Shown here: positions 51,045 through 59,463 of the stretch, in pieces
How positions within the stretch are numbered: the stretch's first letter is position 1
How the letters are laid out: each line of letters opens with the position of its first letter
Source of the DNA: Pelomonas cellulosilytica
GTDB taxonomy: Bacteria > Pseudomonadota > Gammaproteobacteria > Burkholderiales > Burkholderiaceae_C
Length of the DNA stretch: 64,000 nucleotides
NCBI RefSeq assembly: GCF_021353265.1
Contig: NZ_JAJTWU010000006.1
Location: 354,111-418,110, forward strand
Reading direction: 5' to 3'
The notes under the pieces: generated by a model
Databases searched by the model: none
What the model was told of the DNA's origin: nothing
What the model saw: the letters and a program-made list of their open reading frames with translations, nothing else
Position numbers and translations under genes: made by a program

Positions 51045-52377
51045 CACCCGCGGATTGTCGCGGCAGCAGCGAAGCCAACGGCAGCGTGAGGGTCACGGCC
51101 GCGCCGCCTTCCTCGCGGTTGCGGGCTTCCAGCTTGCCACCCAGCGTGCGCGCCACGTTGACCGACAGGAACAGCCCCATGCCGCGTCCCGGCTGACCCT
51201 TGCTGCTCCGGTAGGGCTCGCCGAAATGCTTGAGCTGCTCGGGCCCGAACCCCGGGCCTTCGTCGAGCACGCTAAGCGCCAGCGTCTGGTCGTCGGGGCA
51301 CTCGGCCACGAAGGTCAGGCTCGAGCCGGGCTCGGCCTCAGCGGCGTTGTCGAGCAAGTTGGCGACGACCTGCTGCAACGCGCTGTCGAGGATGATCTGC
51401 ACGTCGGGCAGCGGCTCGTTTTGCACGACCAGCCGAACGCCGGGATGCGCCTCGCGCCAACCTTGCGCCAGACCGGTGACGAAGTCCGACAGCGCCGTGA
51501 GCCGCGGCGCCTCGCCGCGCATCTCGCCCGCGGACATAAGGATGCCCGTGACGATGGACTTGCAGCGCAGCACCTGGCGCTCCATTTCCTCGATCTCCTC
51601 GCGCAGCTCGGGCTCCGCGGCGAACGGCGCCATGCGGGCCCAGTCGCGCAGGATGACGCTTAGTGTGGAGAGTGGCGTGCCCAGCTCGTGCGCAGCGCCA
51701 CTGGCCAGCAGGCCCATGCGCACGATGTGAACCTCCTCGGCCGCGCGCTGCCGCAGTTCGGCCAGCTCGGCATCGCGCTGCCGCAGGTTGCGGTTGATGC
51801 GCACGATGAAGACGCTCAGCAACCCGGCGTTGAGCAGGAAGCACATCAACAGGCCGCCCAGGTAGTTGGGCGACAGCGTGGTGGGCATGGCCGGGTCCAG
51901 CACCAGAGGCCGGTGCCACTGCGTCAGCGACACGAAGCCGGTCAGCGTGCTCAGCACGACGGCCCACAGATAGCCAGGCCGCAGCAGCACCGACGCCACG
52001 GCCACCTGCAGCAGGTAGAGGTAGATGAAGGGGTTGTCGCTGCCGCCGGCCAGATACAGCTGGCCAGTCAGCACGCCCACGTCGACGAGCAGCGCGACGC
52101 ACAGCTCCAGCTGCGACACCGGCTGCGTCAGGCGGTTGCGCCACAGGCTGAACAAGTTGAACGCCGCCAGCACGCCCAGCAGACTGAGCATCTCGGCCCA
52201 CGGCAGCGCGATGCCGAGCGCCAGATGCACGACCAGCACCGTCGCCAACTGCCCGCCAACGGCCAGCCAGCGCAGCTCGATGAGCTGCCTCAGGTTGGCG
52301 CGGCCGGCCCGCTGCTCGGGCGCGATGACGACCGTGTCGGCGGCGGATCTGGCAGGTGACGAGGGCTGGGCGTTCAA
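51028..52377 (-). CDS. regB: RegB/PrrB/ActS-type redox sensor histidine kinase
   Basis: This 449-residue protein has six membrane helices (about 30-185), with the quinone-binding heptapeptide of RegB, GGSDNPF, in a loop. The H-box is SGAAHELGTPLSTLS; a few turns later VLRCKS has a Cys where the redox-active Cys265 of RegB is found; N-box LLDNAAEAEP and G-boxes DEGPGFG and GRGMGLFLS complete the kinase. It senses the quinone pool and phosphorylates RegA. The start appears to be TTG (52377), overlapping the SURF1 TGA (TTGA); upstream residues in this frame are only the shadow of that gene. It lies in the same leftward run as the quinol oxidase genes. Confidence 0.9.
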   Translation of the reverse strand: MNAQPSSPARSAADTVVIAPEQRAGRANLRQLIELRWLAVGGQLATVLVVHLALGIALPWAEMLSLLGVLAAFNLFSLWRNRLTQPVSQLELCVALLVDVGVLTGQLYLAGGSDNPFIYLYLLQVAVASVLLRPGYLWAVVLSTLTGFVSLTQWHRPLVLDPAMPTTLSPNYLGGLLMCFLLNAGLLSVFIVRINRNLRQRDAELAELRQRAAEEVHIVRMGLLASGAAHELGTPLSTLSVILRDWARMAPFAAEPELREEIEEMERQVLRCKSIVTGILMSAGEMRGEAPRLTALSDFVTGLAQGWREAHPGVRLVVQNEPLPDVQIILDSALQQVVANLLDNAAEAEPGSSLTFVAECPDDQTLALSVLDEGPGFGPEQLKHFGEPYRSSKGQPGRGMGLFLSVNVARTLGGKLEARNREEGGAAVTLTLPLASLLPRQSAGDVRRS

Positions 52378-53087
52378 GGCGAAGGGCGGCGGCGCTCTTC
52401 GCGGACCAGGAAGCCGGCCGCGGCAGCGGCCATGGCCGCGAGCGCCAGCCAAGTGGCGGCGTAGACGGCGTGATTGTTGTTGAAGTGGACGACCGTGAGG
52501 CCGGGCCGCGGCCAGCGCTGCGGCTGGGCCGGGTCCGCCGACTCATCGACGAAGAACGGCGCGACCGTGCCGGCGACGCCCATGCTGGTCGTGATGCCGG
52601 CTACGTCACGCGAGTACCAACGCCCCTCGGCCGGCGCATTGGCCCGCAGCGGGCCGCCGCCGGGCTCGGTCAGCCGCACCAGGCCGGTCAGTTGCACCAG
52701 CCCTTCGGGGGCGGCATGGCGCTCAGGCGCACGCTGCTCCGGTGGCACGAAGCCGCGGTTGACGAGCACCGCGCTGCCATCGTCCAGACGCAATGGCGCC
52801 AGCACCCAGAAGCCGCCGCCAAGCTCCGTGGTGGCCTGCACCAGCGTCTCACGACGCTCGAAGCGGCCCTGCAGCCGGATGCGGCGGTATTCGTCGTCCT
52901 TGCCAAGGCTGGCCCAACTCGGCGCCGGCGGCAGCACCACGGGTTCCGCCCGCAGCCGCTGCTCGACACGCGCGATCAGATCCTGCTTCCAGCCCAGCCG
53001 CTGTACCTGCCAGGCCGCCAGCGAGAGGAAACCCACGCTGGCCAGCGCCGTGGCTACGATCAGCGCGACGCGGCCGGCGCGAGCCAT
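52374..53087 (-). CDS. SURF1 family oxidase assembly protein
   Basis: This 237-residue protein has two terminal membrane helices (VALIVATALASVGFLSLAAWQ and YAATWLALAAMAAAAAGFLV) enclosing a periplasmic domain with WQVQRLGWKQDLI, VNRGFVPPE, RWYSRDV and HFNNNHAVYAATW. SURF1/Shy1 proteins help insert heme a into subunit I of aa3-type oxidases. Here the gene lies 5 bp after cyoD and overlaps regB, in an operon for a bo3-type quinol oxidase. It may assist CyoB, or hint that this enzyme can carry heme A. Confidence 0.85.
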   Translation of the reverse strand: MARAGRVALIVATALASVGFLSLAAWQVQRLGWKQDLIARVEQRLRAEPVVLPPAPSWASLGKDDEYRRIRLQGRFERRETLVQATTELGGGFWVLAPLRLDDGSAVLVNRGFVPPEQRAPERHAAPEGLVQLTGLVRLTEPGGGPLRANAPAEGRWYSRDVAGITTSMGVAGTVAPFFVDESADPAQPQRWPRPGLTVVHFNNNHAVYAATWLALAAMAAAAAGFLVREERRRPSP

Positions 53088-53092
53088 GCCGT

Positions 53093-53488
53093 TCAGGGCA
53101 TGTTGCGCATCGCGGCGGGGTCCGGCGTGGGCATCATGTTCGTGTTCATGTGATACATGACCCAGATCGAGCCCGCCAGCATGATGACGACCAGCGCCAC
53201 CGTAAACAACAGGGCCAGCAGCGACCAGCCGCCCTCGACCTTGGCGTTCATGTGCAGGAAATAGATCATGTGCACGACCATCTGCACGGCGGCGAAGCCG
53301 AGGATGACGAAGCCAGTGACCTTGGGGCCGGGCAGCACCTTGGCCATGACGAGCCAGAACGGGATGGCCGTCAGGATGACCGACAGGATGAAGCCGGTGG
53401 CGTAGCCCTTGAAGCTGACGTGGAAGCCGTCGTCCTCGTGGTGGTCGTGGCCGTGCGCGTCGTGGGAAGCGTGGTTGTGCTGAGCCAT
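53093..53488 (-). CDS. cyoD: Cytochrome o ubiquinol oxidase subunit IV
   Basis: This 131-residue protein has a His-rich N-terminus (HNHASHDAHGHDHH), then three membrane helices: GYATGFILSVILTAIPFWLV, VTGFVILGFAAVQMVVHMIY and LLALLFTVALVVIMLAGSIW. This matches CyoD. The ATG at 53488 shares one base with the cyoC stop (TGATG). The subunit stabilises the oxidase and assists assembly of subunit I. The His-rich leader could bind copper, which is conjecture. Confidence 0.9.
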   Translation of the reverse strand: MAQHNHASHDAHGHDHHEDDGFHVSFKGYATGFILSVILTAIPFWLVMAKVLPGPKVTGFVILGFAAVQMVVHMIYFLHMNAKVEGGWSLLALLFTVALVVIMLAGSIWVMYHMNTNMMPTPDPAAMRNMP

Positions 53489-54111
53489 CACATCGAGCCC
53501 ATCAGATAGACGAAGGTGAAGACGCCGATCCAGACGACGTCCAGAAAGTGCCAGAACATCGACAGGCACATCAGGCGGCGGCGGTTGGCGGCCGTCAGGC
53601 CCAGCTTGCTGACCTGGAACATAAGCGTGACCAGCCAGATGCAGCCAAACGTGACGTGCAGCCCGTGCGTGCCGACCAGCGTGAAGAAGCTGGACAGGAA
53701 GGCGCTGCGCTGCGGGCCGGCGCCCTCGTGGATGAGGTGGTGGAACTCGAACAGCTCGATGCCGAGGAAGCCCAAGCCGAACAGGCCCGTGATGGCCAGC
53801 CACACCAGCACTTGGCTCTTGCGGCCCTGCTGCATCGCGATCATCGCGAAGCCGTAGGTGATGGAAGAGAACAGCAACAGCGCGGTGTTCATCGCCACCA
53901 GCGGCAGATCGAATAGGTCGGCGCCGGACGGGCCGGCCGCGTAGGAGCGGCCCAGCACGGCGTAGACGCCGAACAGCACGGCGAAGATGAGGCAGTCGCT
54001 CATCAGGTAGAGCCAGAAGCCCAGCATCGTGCTGTTGGGCGGATGGTGCTCGCCGGCGTGGTCGTACCAGACGGGGGCGCCGTTCACATGGGTGGCAATC
54101 GTTGCGGACAT
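53488..54111 (-). CDS. cyoC: Cytochrome o ubiquinol oxidase subunit III
   Basis: This 207-residue protein has five membrane helices. Motifs: [78 protein letters not shown] and [18 protein letters not shown]. These are typical of CyoC and the wider heme-copper oxidase subunit III family. It lies between cyoB (14 bp) and cyoD (1-bp overlap). It has no redox centre of its own. Confidence 0.93.
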   Translation of the reverse strand: MSATIATHVNGAPVWYDHAGEHHPPNSTMLGFWLYLMSDCLIFAVLFGVYAVLGRSYAAGPSGADLFDLPLVAMNTALLLFSSITYGFAMIAMQQGRKSQVLVWLAITGLFGLGFLGIELFEFHHLIHEGAGPQRSAFLSSFFTLVGTHGLHVTFGCIWLVTLMFQVSKLGLTAANRRRLMCLSMFWHFLDVVWIGVFTFVYLMGSM

Positions 54112-54125
54112 GTCAGGTCTCCCGA

Positions 54126-56159
54126 TCAGACGGCGGCGCTGGCGGCTGCCAGGGCGCGGGTGCGCTCGTCTTCGCTGCGGTTCACGGCGTCGGCCGGGAT
54201 GTGGTAGTCACGGTCGTAGTTGAAGGTGTGCACGATGGACGCGATGACTGTCCCGGCGAACGCCAGGCCGGCGATCAGCCACATGTGCCAGATCAGCGCG
54301 AAGCCCATGGCCGTAGCCAGCATTGCGATGATGAAGCCGGCACCGGTGTTCCTCGGCATGTGGATGGCGACAAAGCCCTTCGTCGGACGCTCGGCGCCGC
54401 GCTGCTTCATGTCGTACCAGGCGTCCATCTCATGCGCGATGGGCGTGAAGGCGAAGTTGTAGTCCGGCGGCGGCGACGAAGTGGACCACTCCAGCGTGCG
54501 GCCACCCCAAATGTCGCCGGTCGTGTCGGCCAGCTGCTTGCGGCGCAGGATGCTGACGGCGATCTGCACGAGGAAGGCGCCGATGCCGCAGGCGATGATG
54601 CCGGCGCCGATGGCGGCCACGACAAAGTACGGCTGCAGCGTCATGTCGTCGAAGTGGCTGACGCGGCGCGTGACGCCCATCAGGCCCAGCACGTACAGCG
54701 GCGTGAACGCGACCCAGAAGCCGACGAACCAGCACCAGAACGACACCTTGCCCCAGAACGGGTCGAGCCGGAAGCCAAAGGCCTTGGGAAACCAGTAGTT
54801 GATGCCGGCGAAGATGCCGAACACGACGCCGCCGATGATGACGTTGTGGAAGTGGGCGATCAGGAACAGGCTGTTGTGCAGTACGAAGTCCGCGGCCGGC
54901 ACGGCCAGCAGCACGCCGGTCATGCCGCCGATGACGAAGGTGACCATGAAGCCCACGGTCCACAGCATCGGCACCTCGAACTTGATGCGGCCGCGGTACA
55001 TCGTGAACAGCCAGTTGAAGATCTTGGCGCCCGTCGGGATCGAGATGATCATCGTCGTGATGCCGAAGAAGCTGTTCACGCTGGCACCGGAGCCCATCGT
55101 GAAGAAGTGGTGCAGCCAGACCAGGTAGGACAAGATCGTGATGACGACTGTCGCGTAGACCATGGACGCGTAGCCGAACAGCTTCTTGCGGCTGAACGTG
55201 GAGACGACTTCCGAGAAGATGCCGAACACCGGCAGCACCAGGATGTAGACCTCGGGGTGGCCCCAGATCCAGATCAGGTTCACGTACAGCATGGCGTTGC
55301 CGCCGAGGTCGTTCGTGAAGAAGTTGGTGCCGAGGTAGCGATCGGCCGTCAGCAACGCCAGCGTTGCGGCCAACACGGGGAAGGTCGCGACGATCAGCAC
55401 ATTGGTGCAAAGCGACGTCCACGTGAAGACGGGCATCTTCATCAGCGTCATGCCCGGCGCGCGCATCTTGATGATGGTCGCGATCAGGTTGATGCCCGAC
55501 AGCGTCGTGCCGACACCGGCTACCTGCAGCGCCCACAGGTAGTAATCCACCCCCACGTCGGGACTGGCCATGAGGCCAGACAACGGCGGATAGGCCAGCC
55601 AGCCGGTCTTGGCGAACTCGCCGATAAACAGCGACATCATGACGAGGATGGCGCCACCGGCCGTCATCCAGAAGCTGAAGTTGTTCAGGAACGGGAAGGC
55701 CACGTCGCGCGCACCGATCTGCAGCGGCACGACGTAGTTCATGAAGCCCGTCACCAGCGGCATGGCGACGAAAAAGATCATGATGACGCCATGGGCCGTG
55801 AAGACCTGGTCGTAGTGGTGCGGCGGCAGGAAGCCGGCGCTGTCACCGAAGGACATGGCCTGGTGGGCGCGCATCATGACGGCGTCGGCAAAGCCGCGCA
55901 GCAGCATCACGACACCGAGGATGATGTACATGATGCCGATCTTCTTGTGGTCGATGCTGGTGACCCAGTCGCGCCACAGCGTGCCCCACAGGCGGAACTT
56001 CGTGATCAGCGCGAAGACCAGTAGGCCGCCCAGCGCCACGGCGATGAAGGTGGCGACGAGGATGGGCTCGTGGTAGGGGATGGCATCCCAGCCGAGCCGG
56101 CCGAGGATGGGGTGGAGCTGGTCTGCAGCCTGGTGCTGCGCAACGACGGGATTGGACAT
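54126..56159 (-). CDS. cyoB: Cytochrome o ubiquinol oxidase subunit I
   Basis: This 677-residue heme-copper oxidase subunit I has the length and extra terminal helices of CyoB. Seen motifs: [15 protein letters not shown] with a heme ligand His, [20 protein letters not shown] (copper His and cross-linked Tyr), [16 protein letters not shown] with the two copper His, and [12 protein letters not shown] with the two heme ligands. It reduces oxygen to water with electrons from ubiquinol and pumps protons across the inner membrane. No cyoE (heme O synthase) gene follows in this operon, so heme O or A must come from elsewhere. Confidence 0.95.
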   Translation of the reverse strand: MSNPVVAQHQAADQLHPILGRLGWDAIPYHEPILVATFIAVALGGLLVFALITKFRLWGTLWRDWVTSIDHKKIGIMYIILGVVMLLRGFADAVMMRAHQAMSFGDSAGFLPPHHYDQVFTAHGVIMIFFVAMPLVTGFMNYVVPLQIGARDVAFPFLNNFSFWMTAGGAILVMMSLFIGEFAKTGWLAYPPLSGLMASPDVGVDYYLWALQVAGVGTTLSGINLIATIIKMRAPGMTLMKMPVFTWTSLCTNVLIVATFPVLAATLALLTADRYLGTNFFTNDLGGNAMLYVNLIWIWGHPEVYILVLPVFGIFSEVVSTFSRKKLFGYASMVYATVVITILSYLVWLHHFFTMGSGASVNSFFGITTMIISIPTGAKIFNWLFTMYRGRIKFEVPMLWTVGFMVTFVIGGMTGVLLAVPAADFVLHNSLFLIAHFHNVIIGGVVFGIFAGINYWFPKAFGFRLDPFWGKVSFWCWFVGFWVAFTPLYVLGLMGVTRRVSHFDDMTLQPYFVVAAIGAGIIACGIGAFLVQIAVSILRRKQLADTTGDIWGGRTLEWSTSSPPPDYNFAFTPIAHEMDAWYDMKQRGAERPTKGFVAIHMPRNTGAGFIIAMLATAMGFALIWHMWLIAGLAFAGTVIASIVHTFNYDRDYHIPADAVNRSEDERTRALAAASAAV

Positions 56160-56168
56160 GGCTCGGAC

Positions 56169-57233
56169 TCAGTTCTTGGCCGTGGTCTCGGCCTCGACGG
56201 GCAGACCTTGCAGGTTCGTGGGCGTGCACAGCCCGGCGACAACGGTGCGCTCGCGCGAGACGCCGTCGACATCGCGCCAGGCGCTGCGCATCGTGCTGGC
56301 TACGCCACCCTTGCCGGCGCCGCCGGCGGCATCGATGGCCATCATCTGGCTGGTGCACATTTTCTTGCCGTCGACGCAGCGGTCGACAATGGCGCTCCAC
56401 AGGCCCGGCTCCACGCTGGCGAAGCGCTGGATCGGCTCCTTCGTGCTGGGCTGCTCGAGCTTCAGGTAGTCGGCCCGGGTCAGCGTGTTGCCGCCGGCCT
56501 TGTTGCCGTCGATCCAGCGGGCGAAGTCTTCGTCGCTCAGGCCGTGGAACTTGAAGCGCATGTCAGAGAAGCCGGCGCCGCTGTACTGCGCCGACAGGCC
56601 GTCGTAGACGCCGGCCTTGTTGATGACGGCGTGCAGCTGTGTCTCCATGCCCGGCATCGTGTAGATCATGCCGGCCAGCGCGGGCACGTAGAAGGTGTTC
56701 ATCACCGACGTGGACGTGAAGCGGAAGTGGATCGGGCGATCCACCGGCGCGGCCAGCTCGTTGACGGTCGCAATGCCTTGCTCGGGGTAGATGAACAGCC
56801 ACTTCCAGTCCATCGACACCGCATAGACCTCCAGCGGCTTCACGTTCGGGGCCAGCGGCTTGTCCTCGGCGATGCGGTCCAGCGGGCGGAACGGGTCGAG
56901 CTTGTGCGTGCTGATCCAGGTCACCGCGCCCAGCGCGATGATGATCAGCAACGGCGCGCCCCAGATGACCAGCTCCAGTCGCGTGGAGTGGTCCCAGTCC
57001 GGCGCATAGGTCGCGTCTGTGTTGGACTGCCGGTAGCGCCAAGCGAACAGCAGCGTCAGCGCGATCACCGGGACGATGATCAGCAACATCAGCACCGTGG
57101 CAGTGACGATCAGCTGGGATTGCTGCTGCGCGATGTCGCCATGAGGCTTCATCACGATGGCGTTGCAGCCGCTCAATGCGGCACCGGCCGACAGCAGGAC
57201 GGCACGGGTGAGGAGAGACTTTGTGGTGTGCAT
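56169..57233 (-). CDS. cyoA: Cytochrome o ubiquinol oxidase subunit II, lipoprotein
   Basis: This 354-residue protein has a lipoprotein signal sequence with lipobox LSGC, a second membrane helix (VTATVLMLLIIVPVIALTLL) and the periplasmic cupredoxin domain (MDWKWLFIYPEQGIATVNEL, TSVMNTFYVPALAGMIYTMPG, SGAGFSDMRFKFH). The cysteines and other ligands of the CuA centre are absent, as expected for a quinol rather than cytochrome c oxidase. It is the first gene of the leftward cyoABCD-surf1-regBA run; the promoter must lie in the 112 bp to the right, shared with the MFS gene. Confidence 0.93.
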   Translation of the reverse strand: MHTTKSLLTRAVLLSAGAALSGCNAIVMKPHGDIAQQQSQLIVTATVLMLLIIVPVIALTLLFAWRYRQSNTDATYAPDWDHSTRLELVIWGAPLLIIIALGAVTWISTHKLDPFRPLDRIAEDKPLAPNVKPLEVYAVSMDWKWLFIYPEQGIATVNELAAPVDRPIHFRFTSTSVMNTFYVPALAGMIYTMPGMETQLHAVINKAGVYDGLSAQYSGAGFSDMRFKFHGLSDEDFARWIDGNKAGGNTLTRADYLKLEQPSTKEPIQRFASVEPGLWSAIVDRCVDGKKMCTSQMMAIDAAGGAGKGGVASTMRSAWRDVDGVSRERTVVAGLCTPTNLQGLPVEAETTAKN

Positions 57234-57345
57234 CCGGGCAAACGCGCGAGGGTTAACGATCTTGCACGTAGTCGCGGAATGTAAGTTGATTGAGTCAAAT
57301 CAACGATTGGACATTTTGTCCTAGTCAACGAAGGAGACAGCACCT
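57234..57345. promoter_or_regulatory. Divergent cyoA/MFS regulatory region with two inverted repeats
   Basis: The region is clearly AT-richer than the genes around it. It holds TTGATT-gagtca-AATCAA (57286-57303, 6-bp arms) and GGACA-TTT-TGTCC (57309-57321). The first resembles an FNR/Anr site in its half-sites, but the spacer between TTGAT and ATCAA is 8 rather than 4 bases, so another dimeric regulator is more likely. AAGGAG at 57331-57336 is the Shine-Dalgarno sequence of the MFS gene. The location just upstream of cyoA makes oxygen or redox control, perhaps by RegA, an obvious hypothesis. Confidence 0.5.
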
Positions 57346-58677
57346 ATGGGCACCGCGAGCAGTACCTTCCAAACACCCCAGTCCGGCCCATTCACGACCC
57401 GCACCGACGAGGAGCTGGCCCCCGGCGACATCGCCGTCGGCGTCATCATCGGCCGCGCGTCCGAGTACTTCGACTTCTTCGTCTTCGGCATCGCGTCGGT
57501 GCTGGTCTTCCCGCAGGTCTTTTTCCCGTTCGAGGACCGGTTGAACGGCACGCTGTATTCTTTTCTGATCTTCGCGCTGGCATTCGTCGTCCGCCCGGTC
57601 GGTACGCTGATCGGCATGGAGATCCAGCGCCGCTTCGGCCGCTCCACCAAGCTGACTGCCGCGCTTTTCCTGCTCGGCAGCTCCACGGTCGCAATGGGGC
57701 TGCTGCCATCGTTCACCACGTCGGGCAACGCCGCCATCGTGCTGCTGGCGCTGTGCCGCGTCGGTCAGGGGCTGGCGCTGGGTGCATCCTGGGACGGCCT
57801 GCCCTCGCTGCTGGCGCTGAACGCCCCGCCGGACCGCCGCGGCTGGTACGCGATGCTGGGCCAGCTCGGGGCGCCGCTGGGCTTCTTCGTCGCCTCGGGC
57901 GTATTCCTCTATGTGTACGGCAGCCTGGACGCCAAGGACTTCCTCTCGTGGGGCTGGCGCTTCCCGTTCTTCACGGCCTTCGCCATCAACGTCGTGGCGC
58001 TCTTCGCCCGGCTGCGCCTCGTCGTCACGCACGAGTACGAGAAGCGCATGGAGGAGCATGAGCTGGACCCGGCTTACCTGCACGAGCTGCTGCCCGCCCA
58101 GGGGCACCACATCGTCATTGGCGCGTTCGCGGCGCTGGCCAGCTACGCCCTCTTCCACCTCGTGACGGTGTTCCCGCTGTCCTGGGTCGCGCTGTTCGCC
58201 AACGGCGACGTGGCGGACTTCATGAAGATGGAACTGCTGGGCGCGGCCTTCGCGGCGGCGGCCATGCCGATGTCCGGCCTGATCGCCGACAAGGTGGGGC
58301 GCCGCAGCTTCCTCGGCGCACTGGCCGTGGCCATCGGCGCGTTCGCCATCTTCGCGCCGTTCATGCTGGGCGGCGGCAAGCCGGGACAGGCGGCGTTCAT
58401 CCTCGTCGGCTTCGTGCTGCTGGGACTGTCCTACGGCCAGGCGGCCGGATCGGTGACGTCCAACTTCCGGCCCCACTTCCGCTACACCGGCGCGGCCCTG
58501 ACGGCCGACATGGCCTGGCTGCTGGGCGCCGCCTTCGCGCCGGTCATCGTGCTGTTCCTGTCCTCTCGCTTCGGGCTGGTGTCCGTGAGCCTCTACCTGC
58601 TCTCGGGCGTGGTATGCACGCTGCTGGCCCTGCGGGTCAACAAGAAGCTGCGCGCGGCCGCGGTCGTGCAGGACTGA
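57346..58677 (+). CDS. MFS transporter, metabolite:H+ symporter (MHS) type
   Basis: This 443-residue protein has twelve predicted membrane helices. The opening VGVIIGRASEYFDFFVFGIASVLVF and RPVGTLIGMEIQRRFGR, then RVGQGLALGASWDG and a second-half SGLIADKVGRRSF, are the marks of the MHS family (relatives of dicarboxylate and proline/betaine symporters). The substrate cannot be told. A strong Shine-Dalgarno sequence (AAGGAG) precedes the ATG by nine bases. It diverges from cyoA and is followed by an intrinsic terminator. Confidence 0.85.
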   Translation: MGTASSTFQTPQSGPFTTRTDEELAPGDIAVGVIIGRASEYFDFFVFGIASVLVFPQVFFPFEDRLNGTLYSFLIFALAFVVRPVGTLIGMEIQRRFGRSTKLTAALFLLGSSTVAMGLLPSFTTSGNAAIVLLALCRVGQGLALGASWDGLPSLLALNAPPDRRGWYAMLGQLGAPLGFFVASGVFLYVYGSLDAKDFLSWGWRFPFFTAFAINVVALFARLRLVVTHEYEKRMEEHELDPAYLHELLPAQGHHIVIGAFAALASYALFHLVTVFPLSWVALFANGDVADFMKMELLGAAFAAAAMPMSGLIADKVGRRSFLGALAVAIGAFAIFAPFMLGGGKPGQAAFILVGFVLLGLSYGQAAGSVTSNFRPHFRYTGAALTADMAWLLGAAFAPVIVLFLSSRFGLVSVSLYLLSGVVCTLLALRVNKKLRAAAVVQD

Positions 58678-58696
58678 CGGCACGAATCGGTTCACG

Positions 58697-58722
58697 GCAA
58701 GGCGGGCTGCGGCCCGCCTTGC
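58697..58722 (+). terminator. Terminator hairpin after the MFS gene
   Basis: A perfect 11-bp inverted repeat (58697-58707 with 58712-58722, loop TGCG) starts 19 bp after the stop and is followed by TTCATCC. The stem is very stable but the U-tract is poor. Confidence 0.65.
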
Positions 58723-58754
58723 TTCATCCTGCCCCCTGATTGCCGATCGAACCC

Positions 58755-59432
58755 ATGTCGCTGACGCTGTACTCCCATCCCCTTTCGTCCTACTGCTGGA
58801 AAGTCCTGATCGCGCTGTACGAGAACGGCACGCCGTTCGAGGCCAGGCTCGTCAACCTCGGCGACCCGACCGAACGAGCCGCCTATGCCGCCCTGTGGCC
58901 CACGGCCAAGATTCCGCTGCTGGTCGACAGTGAACGCATCGTTCCGGAGACCTCGGTGCAGATCGAATACCTCGACCACCATCACCCGGGCGCCGTGCGG
59001 CTACTGCCGGACGATTTCGAATCCCGGCTACACGTGCGGCTCTGGGACCGCCTGTTCGACGACTACGTGATGGACCCGATGCAGCGCTACATCGCTCAGC
59101 TGCTGCGCACCGAGGGTCTGCGCGACACGCTGGGCATGCAGCAGTTCGTCGAAGCGCTCGGCAAGGCCTACGACCTCATCGAGAGCCGCATGGGCCAGCA
59201 CGCCTGGGCAGCCGGCGACAGCTTCTCGATGGCCGACTGCGCAGCGGCGCCCTCGCTGTTCTACGCGGCAACCATCCGGCCGTTCGAGCCGGAACATGTG
59301 CGCCTGGCCGCCTACTTTGAGCGACTGATCGCACGGCCGTCCGTCTGGCGCGTCATCACCGAAGCGCGGCCGGTGTTCCCGTACTACCCGCTGCGGCAAG
59401 CCGTGCCGGACCGCTTTCTGAGCGAAGGCTGA
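58755..59432 (+). CDS. Glutathione S-transferase family protein
   Basis: This 225-residue protein has an N-terminal thioredoxin-like domain (SLTLYSHPLSSYCWKVLIALYEN; glutathione-contacting TAKIPLLVDSERIVPETSVQIEYLD) and a C-terminal all-helical domain with the capping motif DSFSMADCAAAPSLFYA. The Ser/Tyr/Cys cluster near residue 10 (SSYCWK) supplies candidate catalytic residues. The ATG at 58755 gives the standard start; a TTG 15 nt upstream is less likely. The physiological substrate is unknown. It converges on purL. Confidence 0.85.
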   Translation: MSLTLYSHPLSSYCWKVLIALYENGTPFEARLVNLGDPTERAAYAALWPTAKIPLLVDSERIVPETSVQIEYLDHHHPGAVRLLPDDFESRLHVRLWDRLFDDYVMDPMQRYIAQLLRTEGLRDTLGMQQFVEALGKAYDLIESRMGQHAWAAGDSFSMADCAAAPSLFYAATIRPFEPEHVRLAAYFERLIARPSVWRVITEARPVFPYYPLRQAVPDRFLSEG

Positions 59433-59457
59433 ACGCCCTCGCCTGGGCGTGACGCCC
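59433..59457. terminator. Candidate bidirectional terminator between the GST gene and purL
   Basis: Two overlapping, mutually exclusive hairpins are possible: ACGCCC/GGGCGT (59433-59450) and GGGCG/CGCCC (59445-59457). They fill the short gap between two convergent genes. No T-run is present in either direction. Confidence 0.4.
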
Positions 59458-59463
59458 CCCGGA

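Noticed and set aside
54102-56024. Plus-strand open frame of about 640 codons opposite cyoB
   Set aside because: Its product is a His/Asp/Glu/Arg-rich low-complexity sequence created by antisense of hydrophobic codons in cyoB, which itself has all oxidase ligands.
57286-57303. FNR/Anr box upstream of cyoA
   Set aside because: Half-sites look right, but the spacer is 8 bases instead of 4, so it is reported only as an inverted repeat of unknown protein.
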